Of a stretch of DNA of 6,847 nucleotides, positions 1 to 5,972 are shown piece by piece. Source of the stretch: Roseibacillus sp. Lineage in GTDB: Bacteria > Verrucomicrobiota > Verrucomicrobiae > Verrucomicrobiales > Akkermansiaceae. The stretch is from contig PBNG01000012.1 in assembly GCA_002723015.1 (NCBI GenBank), positions 25,112 through 31,958 on the forward strand. Reading direction: 5' to 3'. Made by a program: the position numbers and the translations under genes. Position 1 is the stretch's first letter. Each line of letters opens with the position of its first letter. The notes below the pieces were generated by a model, which was not told where the DNA came from, made no database searches, and was given only the letters and a program-made list of their open reading frames with translations.

Positions 1-485
1 CTGCGGTTCCCCTCGTGCGTCCATTTGCCCCAGCTCTCATACCGTGGGCTATCATCGACCTGAGTCACTAGCTGAGTCCAGGTACCCTTCACCTCTGCAG
101 CGGGTAAAGTTCGTTTTTTCCACGTGCGTTCACCCTGATATTCAACCATGACTGGGTCTTCGTATTTCCATACCTGACCCCAGTGTTTCACGACCTGCAT
201 CACCGGGCCGATCTCAGCGAGGAGAATGTGCTGAAGGACGATGAGATTCTCGTGGTCCTCGACCACCTTCACGATTTCGAGTGCATCAGCACGATAGGGC
301 TGTTTGAGCTCGTAGCCGGGGACGAGCGGGACCGTTTCCTTGAACGTGAATTCGACATCGAATTTACCCGACATGGCGAGAATGGCTTTGCGGTCTTTCT
401 CAAAGTTATTCGCCTCGGCCGCCCCGCCTGTGTTCACAGAACCGAGAATTACGGCGGCGGAGAGGGTTATCAGCAGCTCCTTCAT
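1..485 (-). CDS. DUF6607-like secreted protein, N-terminal part (runs off left edge)
   Basis: Reading the minus strand from an ATG at 485 gives 161 uninterrupted codons to the window edge, so the C-terminal part is missing. The first ~24 residues (MKELLITLSAAVILGS, then a small-residue stretch ending GGAAEA) look like a Sec signal peptide, so the protein is probably exported. The mature part carries LQHILL (residues 84-89), VVKHWGQVWKYE (98-109), EVKGTWTQ (131-138) and VTQVDDSPRYE (140-150). From memory these match DUF6607, a family known from Bacteroidetes and Verrucomicrobia with no known biochemical role. Family members usually read HWRQDW where this one reads HWGQVW. No good Shine-Dalgarno precedes the ATG; the signal peptide is the main reason for this start. 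The gene is divergent from the GNAT gene. Function is unknown; the coding call is firm and the family call fairly firm. Confidence 0.8.
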   Translation of the reverse strand, partial: MKELLITLSAAVILGSVNTGGAAEANNFEKDRKAILAMSGKFDVEFTFKETVPLVPGYELKQPYRADALEIVKVVEDHENLIVLQHILLAEIGPVMQVVKHWGQVWKYEDPVMVEYQGERTWKKRTLPAAEVKGTWTQLVTQVDDSPRYESWGKWTHEGNR

Positions 486-679
486 CTGGAATGACCATAC
501 CAAGGAGTGACCGGCGGGCAAGCCGCGTATTGATCATGTATTGGCGATTGATTGTCGGGAGCACCTGAGGCGGTCGGAGATGCGGCCAGTCTCAAGGGTT
601 GCGGCGGTTGGCTCTTGTTGTCACTCCATCTGCAATTGTGGTTTGGCCTGCCGGGTTCGATTACGCTAAAACCTTGCTG
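486..679. other. Divergent intergenic region between the DUF6607-like and GNAT genes
   Basis: This 194-nt gap separates two divergently read genes and should hold both promoters. I could not pick out a convincing -35/-10 pair in either direction. An open frame in phase with the GNAT gene reaches back to a TTG at 599, but its 27 extra residues do not resemble the start of an acetyltransferase, so I treat that part as untranslated leader. No RNA gene or strong hairpin was seen. Confidence 0.4.
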
Positions 680-1591
680 ATGAGGATCAGAGAGCTAACC
701 CAAAATGAGTGGCAGAAAGTCGCAGCAATGATCCATGCTTCAACCAACGCGTGGTACGAGGCCAATCTCAATCGTTCGATCTTTGATGAGGGTGATTCTT
801 CCGGCTGCATGATTTTCCCGGAGGTCTACGAGGCTCTAGACCCCAATTGCTGTCTGGTGGCTGAGGATGACCACGGAAGGATGATGGGGTCCTGTTTCTA
901 TCACCCCAGAGAGACCCATGTTTCATTAGGGATCATGAACGCTCACCCGGATCATGCAGGGCGGGGTGTTGCGGCTGCGTTGCTTGCCGAGGTTGTCAGT
1001 CGGGCTGGCGACCTGCCGGTGCGGCTTGTATCGAGCTGTATGAATCTTGATTCCTTCTCTCTCTACACCCGGGCGGGATTCGCTCCCGGAGAGCTTTATC
1101 AGGATATGTACGTCCCTTCTGAAAAGAAATTGCCCGAGGCCCCAGCCGGCAGGGAGAGAATCAGGGAGGCCTTAGAGGCTGATATCGGAGCGATGGTGGA
1201 ACTGGAGGAAGAGTTGAGTGGGATTCGACGGGAAAAGGATTTCCAATTCTTCCTCAGAAACGACCAGAGCATATGGAGAACCCTTGTAATTGAGGGGGCG
1301 AATCAGCAAATTGACGGCTTTCTAGGCTCTGTCAGCCATCCGGGCAGCAACATGCTTGGCCCGGGCGTGATGCGTCGGGAAGCAGACGCTCTTGCTCTGA
1401 TTCATGCGCAGCTGGTGCTCTCAGGGGGCCGTCAGCCGGTGTTTCTCGTGCCAGCACGAGCTGCCGGCCTTGTGTCCTCATTGTATCGATGGGGCGCGAG
1501 GAACTGCGAGCTGCACGTCGCCCAGGCGAGGGGAAGTGTTCAGCATCCCTCTGGAATCACCATGCCGACTTTCATGCCGGAAACCAGCTGA
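680..1591 (+). CDS. GNAT-family N-acetyltransferase, two-domain
   Basis: This 303-residue protein probably transfers an acetyl group from acetyl-CoA to an unidentified amine. The N-terminal GNAT domain (about residues 1-146) opens MRIRELTQNEW. Its acetyl-CoA-binding loop is at 87-102 (NAHPDHAGRGVAAALL), followed by the usual N-x-x-S-x-x-x-Y-x-R-x-G-F segment at 122-134. The loop fits R/Q-x-x-G-x-G/A, except that Asp91 stands where Arg or Gln is usual. Residues ~158-303 look like a second, divergent GNAT-like domain without a clear acetyl-CoA loop, ending GITMPTFMPETS. The ATG at 680 is preferred over an in-phase TTG at 599 because the domain begins there; neither has a strong Shine-Dalgarno. 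The substrate cannot be told from sequence. The gene converges on the YafK/DpaA-like gene with 4 nt between stop codons. Confidence 0.82.
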   Translation: MRIRELTQNEWQKVAAMIHASTNAWYEANLNRSIFDEGDSSGCMIFPEVYEALDPNCCLVAEDDHGRMMGSCFYHPRETHVSLGIMNAHPDHAGRGVAAALLAEVVSRAGDLPVRLVSSCMNLDSFSLYTRAGFAPGELYQDMYVPSEKKLPEAPAGRERIREALEADIGAMVELEEELSGIRREKDFQFFLRNDQSIWRTLVIEGANQQIDGFLGSVSHPGSNMLGPGVMRREADALALIHAQLVLSGGRQPVFLVPARAAGLVSSLYRWGARNCELHVAQARGSVQHPSGITMPTFMPETS

Positions 1592-1595
1592 GTCG

Positions 1596-2369
1596 TTACT
1601 CGAATACATATCTTCCATCAGAGACGCGCACATTTGGAGGGGTCTTTGAGCGCTCGAAAAAATCATAGCCATCCTGGAGATTTTTCCAGAAGGAATACCA
1701 CTTGCTGGAGCGCTCCCTTGCGAGCCGCTGCGCGGTCATATGAAAAGGGAAGCAATGAACACGGAAAAATGGCTGGCCTTCGGCGAGAGCGGCATGGCAG
1801 AGAGTGTAGATTTCCTCAATGCCTGGATCAGTCATTGCGAAGCAACCGATGGAAACCTGGTTGCCATGAACCATGAGATGGCTGCCGGTTCTGCCATGGC
1901 CCCGGTCATAGGTGTTCGGGTAGCCAAGGTTGAATGAAAGGTGGAACCGGCTGTTCGGATTCATCCGCCCCGGGCTAACATAATAAAACCCTTCCGGGGC
2001 TTGAAGATCTCCTTCCCGTTCCTTGGGCCCGAGATGACCTGACATGGCGGCGACAGGGTAGGTCTTGAAAAGCCTGAAAGTCCTCTTTCGTTGCTCCCTG
2101 ACGAAGAGTTCCAGTAGGCCTTCTTCTTTTGTGATACGGATAAAGACGGGGTTCCCGAATCGCATTCCACCTGCAGATAATTCAGTGGCGAGCCTGAGGC
2201 GCACTCGCTCGGCAGCCTCACGGGAACGCTCCGAGGAAAGTAGACCGGGGATGGCCGCCTGCTGGGAGTAAGGGCGGTCTGGACTCATAAGGAAGAGAAA
2301 TCCCGGCAGCAGTGCTCTTATTTGCGGGCCGAATGGAAAACGGCGCCCCAGGGCAGGAAACCTCAACAT
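1596..2369 (-). CDS. YafK/DpaA-like L,D-transpeptidase-fold (YkuD) protein
   Basis: The 257-residue product has the cysteine active site of the YkuD fold: His168-Gly169, then Ser173-x-Gly175-Cys176 in VHGNQVSIGCFAMTD, with Cys176 the expected nucleophile. The short gap between His-Gly and Ser-x-Gly-Cys, together with SGHLGPKEREGD (110-121), PEGFYYV (125-131), FNLGYPNTYDRGHGRTG (146-162) and FPFHMT (207-212), fits the YafK branch rather than typical Ldt cross-linking enzymes. E. coli YafK (DpaA) is known to release Braun lipoprotein from peptidoglycan; whether this homologue does so is unknown. Residues ~9-30 are partly hydrophobic and could be a signal sequence, placing it in the periplasm, though this is not a textbook signal. 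A weak GGGA lies 7 nt before the ATG. It is divergent from the MTAP gene across 108 nt. Confidence 0.88.
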   Translation of the reverse strand: MLRFPALGRRFPFGPQIRALLPGFLFLMSPDRPYSQQAAIPGLLSSERSREAAERVRLRLATELSAGGMRFGNPVFIRITKEEGLLELFVREQRKRTFRLFKTYPVAAMSGHLGPKEREGDLQAPEGFYYVSPGRMNPNSRFHLSFNLGYPNTYDRGHGRTGSHLMVHGNQVSIGCFAMTDPGIEEIYTLCHAALAEGQPFFRVHCFPFHMTAQRLARERSSKWYSFWKNLQDGYDFFERSKTPPNVRVSDGRYVFE

Positions 2370-2477
2370 GCCGTGATCCCATGATTTTTGAGTCGAAAGT
2401 TACAGTAGTTTCTTCCTTGTGAAGTTTCTGATGGCGACGACTCGCCTGATGACCCCGGGCGGTGATAGGAAATCCTC
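2370..2477. other. Divergent intergenic region between the YafK-like gene and MTAP
   Basis: This 108-nt gap lies between two divergent starts and should contain both promoters and both ribosome-binding regions. It contains an AT-richer stretch around 2384-2435, but I cannot defend a specific promoter. No RNA switch or strong hairpin was evident. Confidence 0.35.
2467..2472 (+). promoter_or_regulatory. Ribosome-binding site for MTAP
   Basis: AGGAAA lies with its AGGA core 7 nt before the ATG at 2478. It is one of the clearer Shine-Dalgarno sequences in the window and supports that start. Confidence 0.6.
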
Positions 2478-3386
2478 ATGGAACAGCACCAGGATGATCA
2501 GGAGATTCCGTCAATCGGAATAATAGGCGGGAGTGGGCTCTACGAAATGGAAGGATTCGTGCAGAGTGAGGAGCGGACAGTGAAAACCCCATTCGGTCAT
2601 CCCTCCGACATGCTGGTAGGGGGCATGGTGTCCGGTAGACAGGTCTGGTTCCTGCCAAGGCATGGCAGGGGTCATGGTCTTCTGCCTCATGAAATTAACC
2701 ACAGGGCGAATATCTGGGCTCTTCGCTCCCTCGGGGTTCGTTGGATCATCTGCGTCACTGCGGTGGGAAGTCTCAGGGAAAAGTATGCTCCCCGCTCTCT
2801 GGTCCTCCCTGATCAATATTATGATCGGACTTCCCGTCGGGATCAGCACACGTTCTTCGGGAGCGGTATCGCTGCGCACATCTCCTTCGGGGAACCTGTC
2901 AGCTGTGGTCTCCGAGAAATTCTTGCCGAGGCGTCCCGGGCGGAGCCTGACCTTCAGGTATTCAACGGTGGAACCTACGTGAACATGGATGGTCCAGCAT
3001 TCTCGACCCGCGCTGAGAGCGATGCGAATCGTCAATTGGGATTCGATGTTATTGGTATGACCAATCTTCCCGAGGCAAAGCTGGCGAGGGAGGCCGAAAT
3101 CGCCCTGAGCACCTTGTGCATGGTCACCGATTATGACTGCTGGAAAGATGAGGAGGTTAACGTGGATACGGTGCTAAGTCATCTGCATGCCAATTCGATC
3201 ATGGCGCAGAAAATTATCGGACGTGCGATTCCTCTCCTTCCCAAAGAGGCGAACTGGCCCGAGCATCGAGCCCTTGACTCAGCAGTCATCACCAGACGGG
3301 AACTCTGGCCCGCGGAAACGCTTGAGAAGTTAAGCCCTATTTTGACGCCTTTTGTGAAAAGAACGCCAGACTGGGAGGGTAACTAA
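2478..3386 (+). CDS. mtnP: S-methyl-5'-thioadenosine phosphorylase
   Basis: The 302-residue protein should cleave 5'-methylthioadenosine with phosphate to adenine and 5-methylthioribose-1-phosphate in the cytoplasm. This step recovers adenine and feeds methionine salvage after polyamine and related synthesis. It is a trimeric-type nucleoside phosphorylase: IGIIGGSG (13-20), TPFGHPSD (37-44), the phosphate-site motif RHGRGHGLLPHEINHRANI (61-79), TAVGSL (94-99), NMDGPAFSTRAES (169-181), DVIGMTNLPEAKLAREAEI (190-208) and MVTDYDCW (215-222). Asp218 and Asp220 in TDYDCW match the aspartates that favour adenine over the 6-oxopurines used by PNP. A small oddity is MDGP where MEGP or IEGP is more usual. 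Length is close to the family norm plus a ~10-residue polar N-terminus. The start is supported by AGGA at 2467. No other methionine-salvage gene is visible nearby. Confidence 0.93.
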   Translation: MEQHQDDQEIPSIGIIGGSGLYEMEGFVQSEERTVKTPFGHPSDMLVGGMVSGRQVWFLPRHGRGHGLLPHEINHRANIWALRSLGVRWIICVTAVGSLREKYAPRSLVLPDQYYDRTSRRDQHTFFGSGIAAHISFGEPVSCGLREILAEASRAEPDLQVFNGGTYVNMDGPAFSTRAESDANRQLGFDVIGMTNLPEAKLAREAEIALSTLCMVTDYDCWKDEEVNVDTVLSHLHANSIMAQKIIGRAIPLLPKEANWPEHRALDSAVITRRELWPAETLEKLSPILTPFVKRTPDWEGN

Positions 3387-3398
3387 GGCGTGACACGA

Positions 3399-3429
3399 GA
3401 CGGTCCCAAAGGTAAAAGAACGGGCCGTC
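3399..3429 (+). terminator. Weak hairpin after MTAP, possible terminator or attenuator
   Basis: GACGGTCCC (3399-3407) can pair with GGGCCGTC (3422-3429), leaving one bulged A-pairing position, around a 14-nt loop. It starts 13 nt after the MTAP stop. No uninterrupted T run follows (AGGTAAGCTTTCTTT), so it may be a poor terminator, an RNA-stabilising 3' end, or chance. If it does not terminate, MTAP and the deacetylase could share a transcript. Confidence 0.35.
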
Positions 3430-3457
3430 AGGTAAGCTTTCTTTGAGCACAATTCTC

Positions 3458-4264
3458 ATGTCTTTGCGACTTCTGATCCTTGCCCCCGCACTTGTGCTTG
3501 CCGCTTGGCTCTCGAGCAGCTGTTCGTCTCTTGAATCCGAGGGAGAGAAGCCCTCCACGATGGCGAACAATGGATATCGTTCGCCCTATCAGGCATGGCC
3601 CTCGGCGAGAAACCCTACCCTCGGTCTGTCCTCGCAATTTCCCAATTCCATAGGGATCACGCACTCACGTGGACTTGGGAGCCAGCCTTACATCGCGATG
3701 ACTTTCGATGACGGTCCTCATGCGAGTAACACTCCTCGTCTCCTCGACATCCTGCGCCAGCGGAATATCAAGGCCACCTTCTATGTCGTCGGGAAGAACG
3801 TTGATAATTACCCTCATCTCACCCGCCGTATCGTAGCAGAGGGTCACGAGATTGGTAATCATACCTATACTCACCGCAATTTAAAGAAGCTCAGTGATAA
3901 GCAGGTTTTATCCGAGATGGCGCGCACCCGGATTTCCATTGTGAATGCCACGGGGGTTCAGCCGCGGACCATGCGTCCGCCATATGGCGCAATCTACCAG
4001 CGGCAGAGAGAGTTGATCATGAATCGCTTTGGTTACCCGACCATTATGTGGGCTGTCGACCCCCGCGATTGGCAGCGCCCCGGGATCAGCGTGGTAAAAA
4101 ACCGGATTCTCACCAACACGACGAACGGTTCAATTGTCCTCGCCCATGATCTCCACGCTCCTACCGTGGCCGCGATGCCGGCCACCTTGGACGGGCTTCT
4201 CGCGAAGGGATTCAAGTTCGTGACGGTATCCCAGTTGCTGAGTCAGAAGGCTCGGTATGAGTAA
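3458..4264 (+). CDS. Exported NodB-family polysaccharide deacetylase
   Basis: The 268-residue protein is a carbohydrate esterase family 4 (NodB) enzyme, a metal-dependent deacetylase of N-acetylated glycans, most plausibly peptidoglycan or a surface polysaccharide. Numbered from the ATG at 3458, motif 1 is TFDDGPH (82-88; Asp84 predicted base, Asp85 metal ligand). Motif 2 is HEIGNHTYTH with His135 and His139 as metal ligands. Motif 3 is RPPYGA (173-178), motif 4 WAVDPRDW (198-205), and motif 5 VLAHD with His230. The full catalytic set is present. The N-terminus is hydrophobic and ends LSSSC (Cys22), resembling a lipoprotein signal, though Ser at -3 makes a poor lipobox, so cleavage as a plain secreted protein is possible. 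An in-phase TTG at 3443 has an AGG 10 nt upstream and would add five residues. The ATG gives the more compact signal peptide. It converges on the EF-hand gene over a shared terminator. Confidence 0.88.
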   Translation: MSLRLLILAPALVLAAWLSSSCSSLESEGEKPSTMANNGYRSPYQAWPSARNPTLGLSSQFPNSIGITHSRGLGSQPYIAMTFDDGPHASNTPRLLDILRQRNIKATFYVVGKNVDNYPHLTRRIVAEGHEIGNHTYTHRNLKKLSDKQVLSEMARTRISIVNATGVQPRTMRPPYGAIYQRQRELIMNRFGYPTIMWAVDPRDWQRPGISVVKNRILTNTTNGSIVLAHDLHAPTVAAMPATLDGLLAKGFKFVTVSQLLSQKARYE

Positions 4265-4347
4265 GGATGACGCTGCTTCCCTCCGGGCCGGAGCCTCGGT
4301 TGATCGCTGACAGAATTAGAAGGCTGAGGGCCTATCGCTCCAAGCAA

Positions 4348-4374
4348 AAAGCCGGGAGACGATCTCCCGGCTTT
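4348..4374. terminator. Strong bidirectional intrinsic terminator
   Basis: A perfect 12-bp stem, AAAGCCGGGAGA with TCTCCCGGCTTT, closes a 3-nt CGA loop. On the plus strand it continues TTTGCTTTGTTTT, which ends the deacetylase transcript. On the minus strand the run of A at 4346-4350 gives a T run, which ends the EF-hand transcript. It sits about 83 nt past the deacetylase stop and about 33 nt past the restored EF-hand stop. This is the clearest non-coding signal in the window. Confidence 0.92.
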
Positions 4375-4406
4375 GCTTTGTTTTAGAATCTGTCAGGAGG
4401 CCCTTC

Positions 4407-4900
4407 TCAGGCGTCAGGCTTTTTGTCACCCGGCTTTTCCCCGCCTGGCCGACGCCCTCCGGGGCGACCACCTTCAGGACGACCACCTCCGGGGCGACCA
4501 CCTTCAGGGCGCGACCACCTTCGGGGCGGCGTCCCTGGGGTCTTCCCCCGCGACGGGCCTTCATGGCTTCCTTGCGCTCTTCTTCATTGAGCTCGCCATC
4601 GCCATCCTTATCGTACTTCTTGATGAATTCCGCCCTGCGGGCGCTCATGGCTTCCTTGCGCTCTTCCTCATCCAATTTTCCATCCCCGTCCTTGTCAAAC
4701 TTCTCAAGCATTTCCTTGGGGACCTGACGAGGTCCGCCGCGACGCTGACCACGCCGCTCACCCTGATCTCTCTCTCCTCGCTCGCTTCGTTCGACGCGCG
4801 GAGGTTTTTTTTCGTCCGTTTCCTCTACGGCGACGGAAGTCATCGATCCTGTGGCCGAGAAGGCAAGGATCACTGTGTATGCTTGGAGTGTCTTCTTCAT
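4407..4900 (-). CDS. Small exported EF-hand protein, apparent frameshift in repeat tail
   Basis: The start at 4900 gives MKKTLQAYTVILAFSATGS, a signal-peptide-like N-terminus, so the product is probably exported. A charged Arg/Glu/Gly-rich linker (~27-60) precedes two EF-hand calcium loops: DKDGDGKLDEEE (69-80) and DKDGDGELNEEE (97-108), both with canonical acidic ligands. The tail begins RRGGRPQGRRPEGGR up to residue 130. There the sequenced frame changes to a hydrophobic, unlike tail ending at 4316, beyond the terminator. Dropping 2 nt near 4508-4513 restores RPEGGRPGGGRPEGG-type repeats, ending KKPDA with a stop at 4407, for 163 residues. I give those restored limits. The frameshift may be a sequencing error, a true recent mutation or, less likely, programmed. 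No Shine-Dalgarno is visible. The role is unknown; calcium binding is inferred. Such proteins are frequent in Planctomycetes and Verrucomicrobia. Confidence 0.78.
4456..4530. repeat. 30-bp tandem repeat in the EF-hand gene tail
   Basis: Unit 1 (4456-4485, 30 bp) and unit 2 (4486-4517, 32 bp) are nearly identical; a third partial unit begins at 4518. Unit 2 differs by GGGCGCGACC where unit 1 has GGACGACC, a gain of two bases. Each 30-bp unit encodes two five-residue Gly-Gly-Arg-Pro-Glu/Gly blocks on the minus strand. The 2-nt gain in unit 2 causes the reading-frame break. Confidence 0.85.
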
Positions 4901-4916
4901 TTGATGTTCGATTGTT

Positions 4917-4934
4917 GCACGGCTTTTTCCGTGC
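4917..4934. repeat. Inverted repeat GCACGG-CTTTTT-CCGTGC
   Basis: A perfect 6-bp stem with a 6-nt loop lies about 17 nt before the EF-hand start codon. In that gene's mRNA it would form a hairpin in the 5' leader. It could affect translation or mRNA stability, or be a DNA-binding site. Confidence 0.5.
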
Positions 4935-4947
4935 TGGCTGATGAAAC

Positions 4948-4962
4948 TGGTTCCACGAACCA
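4948..4962. repeat. Inverted repeat TGGTTC-CAC-GAACCA
   Basis: A perfect 6-bp dyad with a 3-nt centre sits in the middle of the divergent gap. Its symmetry and position are compatible with a repressor or activator operator serving either gene, but no regulator is known and a short dyad like this can occur by chance. Confidence 0.4.
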
Positions 4963-5026
4963 TAGTTGCGAAATATTTTTGTGATCTTGCTGGTCGCAGG
5001 GTTTTGGCATTGCGTGGCCAACTGGT

Positions 5027-5032
5027 AGGCGG
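5027..5032 (+). promoter_or_regulatory. Ribosome-binding site for cdsA
   Basis: AGGCGG begins 10 nt before the ATG at 5037, with the AGG core 7 nt away. It favours that start over in-phase ATGs at 4941 and 5049. Confidence 0.5.
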
Positions 5033-5036
5033 TTTG

Positions 5037-5945
5037 ATGCTTGGAACGATGGGATCCGCAACCAGTAATGACTCCTCGCGTGCAGCATCCTTCCGGGCGC
5101 GCCTCCTGAGTACGGTTCTTCTCTGGAGCTTTGTGGCGCTTGTGTTTGCCAGTGGCAAGCTGTGGGCCATGGGTGTCATGGTGGCGCTCTTCACGTTTCT
5201 TGGAGGTTTTGAATTCCTCGCTCTGACGCGGGGCGCCCCAGGACGAGAGTGCCGTTTGTGGGGGTTGGGAGTAAATATGGGATTTCTCCTGTACATGCTA
5301 TTTGGAGTGATCTGCTCCCGGGGTCTTCTTGAAGGCAATAATTTCCTTCCTGAGATTGCCGGAGTGGTGCTGGTTACGATCGGCTCCTTCATCTTACGAC
5401 TGCGATTTCCGATTGAGGGAAATTCGTCGGTGCAGGCGGTGACTCTGGCGCTTCTGGGGTTCGTATATATTCCCGTGCTGTTCGGAGGCTTTATCATTCG
5501 GTTAGCCCTGTTTCGGCCTGAAGTGGCCTCCGGATTCTGGTTGATCCTCCTCGTCGTGGTCGTCGCCAAGTTTACAGATATGGGAGCTTATCTTGTCGGG
5601 ACCTGTATCGGCCGGCACAAAGCGATTCCTCACATCAGCCCGGCAAAGTCTTGGGAGGGATACTTCGGTGCGCTTTTCTTTGCGCAGGGAGGAGCATTTG
5701 CCATCTATGCGCTTGGTGGCGAGCATCTTTCGTGGCTCGGATGGCCCCATGTCATCGGGTTGGGACTGGTTGTGGCAGTAGCCGCAATGGTGGGCGACCT
5801 GGCGGAGTCGATCCTGAAACGCAGCCTGCAGGTCAAGGACTCTGGGCGGATTCTTCCGGGTATTGGGGGTATTCTGGACTTAATCGACAGTCTCTGTTTT
5901 GCGCTCCCTGCCGCTTTCTTCTATCTGTATCTGCAGAGCTTGTAA
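5037..5945 (+). CDS. cdsA: Phosphatidate cytidylyltransferase (CDP-diacylglycerol synthase)
   Basis: The 302-residue inner-membrane enzyme converts phosphatidic acid and CTP to CDP-diacylglycerol, the precursor of bacterial phospholipids. The protein is very hydrophobic, with about eight or nine probable membrane segments from residue 23 onward. Family motifs are KFTDMGAYLVG (178-188), HISPAKSWEGYFG (199-211), GDLAESILKR (253-262) and KDSGRILPGIGGILDLID (267-284). In the last, the usual PGHGG-x-x-DR-x-D pattern has Ile276 for His and Leu282 for Arg; the flanking Lys and Asp residues are retained. Similar changes occur, as I recall, in chlamydial relatives, so this is likely a lineage trait rather than decay. 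dxr follows after 27 nt, suggesting one transcript. uppS, which often precedes cdsA, is absent here. Confidence 0.9.
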   Translation: MLGTMGSATSNDSSRAASFRARLLSTVLLWSFVALVFASGKLWAMGVMVALFTFLGGFEFLALTRGAPGRECRLWGLGVNMGFLLYMLFGVICSRGLLEGNNFLPEIAGVVLVTIGSFILRLRFPIEGNSSVQAVTLALLGFVYIPVLFGGFIIRLALFRPEVASGFWLILLVVVVAKFTDMGAYLVGTCIGRHKAIPHISPAKSWEGYFGALFFAQGGAFAIYALGGEHLSWLGWPHVIGLGLVVAVAAMVGDLAESILKRSLQVKDSGRILPGIGGILDLIDSLCFALPAAFFYLYLQSL

Positions 5946-5972
5946 GACCGCTGGAACATTGTGTCCGGCATT

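Larger units (their letters stand above)
4901..5036. promoter_or_regulatory. Divergent regulatory region, EF-hand gene and cdsA
   Basis: This 136-nt gap separates two divergent starts and should hold both promoters. An AT-rich patch with AAATATTT lies at 4971-4978. Two inverted repeats are present and listed separately (4917-4934 and 4948-4962). I could not assign a -35/-10 pair confidently. An open frame in phase with cdsA reaches back to an ATG at 4941, but the extra residues look non-coding. Confidence 0.4.

Noticed and set aside
183..494. Plus-strand open frame of 103 codons
   Set aside because: It is antisense to the DUF6607-like gene, which has a signal peptide and family motifs; the plus-strand product resembles nothing recognisable.
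2511..3035. Minus-strand open frame of 174 codons inside MTAP
   Set aside because: MTAP on the plus strand has a full set of family motifs; the antisense product has none.
4500..4520. Programmed -1 ribosomal frameshift site in the EF-hand gene
   Set aside because: A -1 shift would reach the repeat frame, but no X-XXY-YYZ heptamer is seen here, and the 2-bp gain in one repeat unit explains the break more simply.
4456..4530. CRISPR-like or regulatory direct repeats
   Set aside because: The units are contiguous without spacers and encode a five-residue protein repeat, so they are coding tandem repeats.
4373..4984. Plus-strand open frame of 203 codons over the EF-hand gene
   Set aside because: It is a shadow of the repetitive, GC-rich EF-hand gene; the minus strand shows two canonical EF-hand loops.
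4901..5569. Long minus-strand open frame continuing upstream of the EF-hand start
   Set aside because: It is antisense to cdsA, rich in Arg/Pro/Thr and lacks domain features. The signal peptide at 4900 marks the real start.
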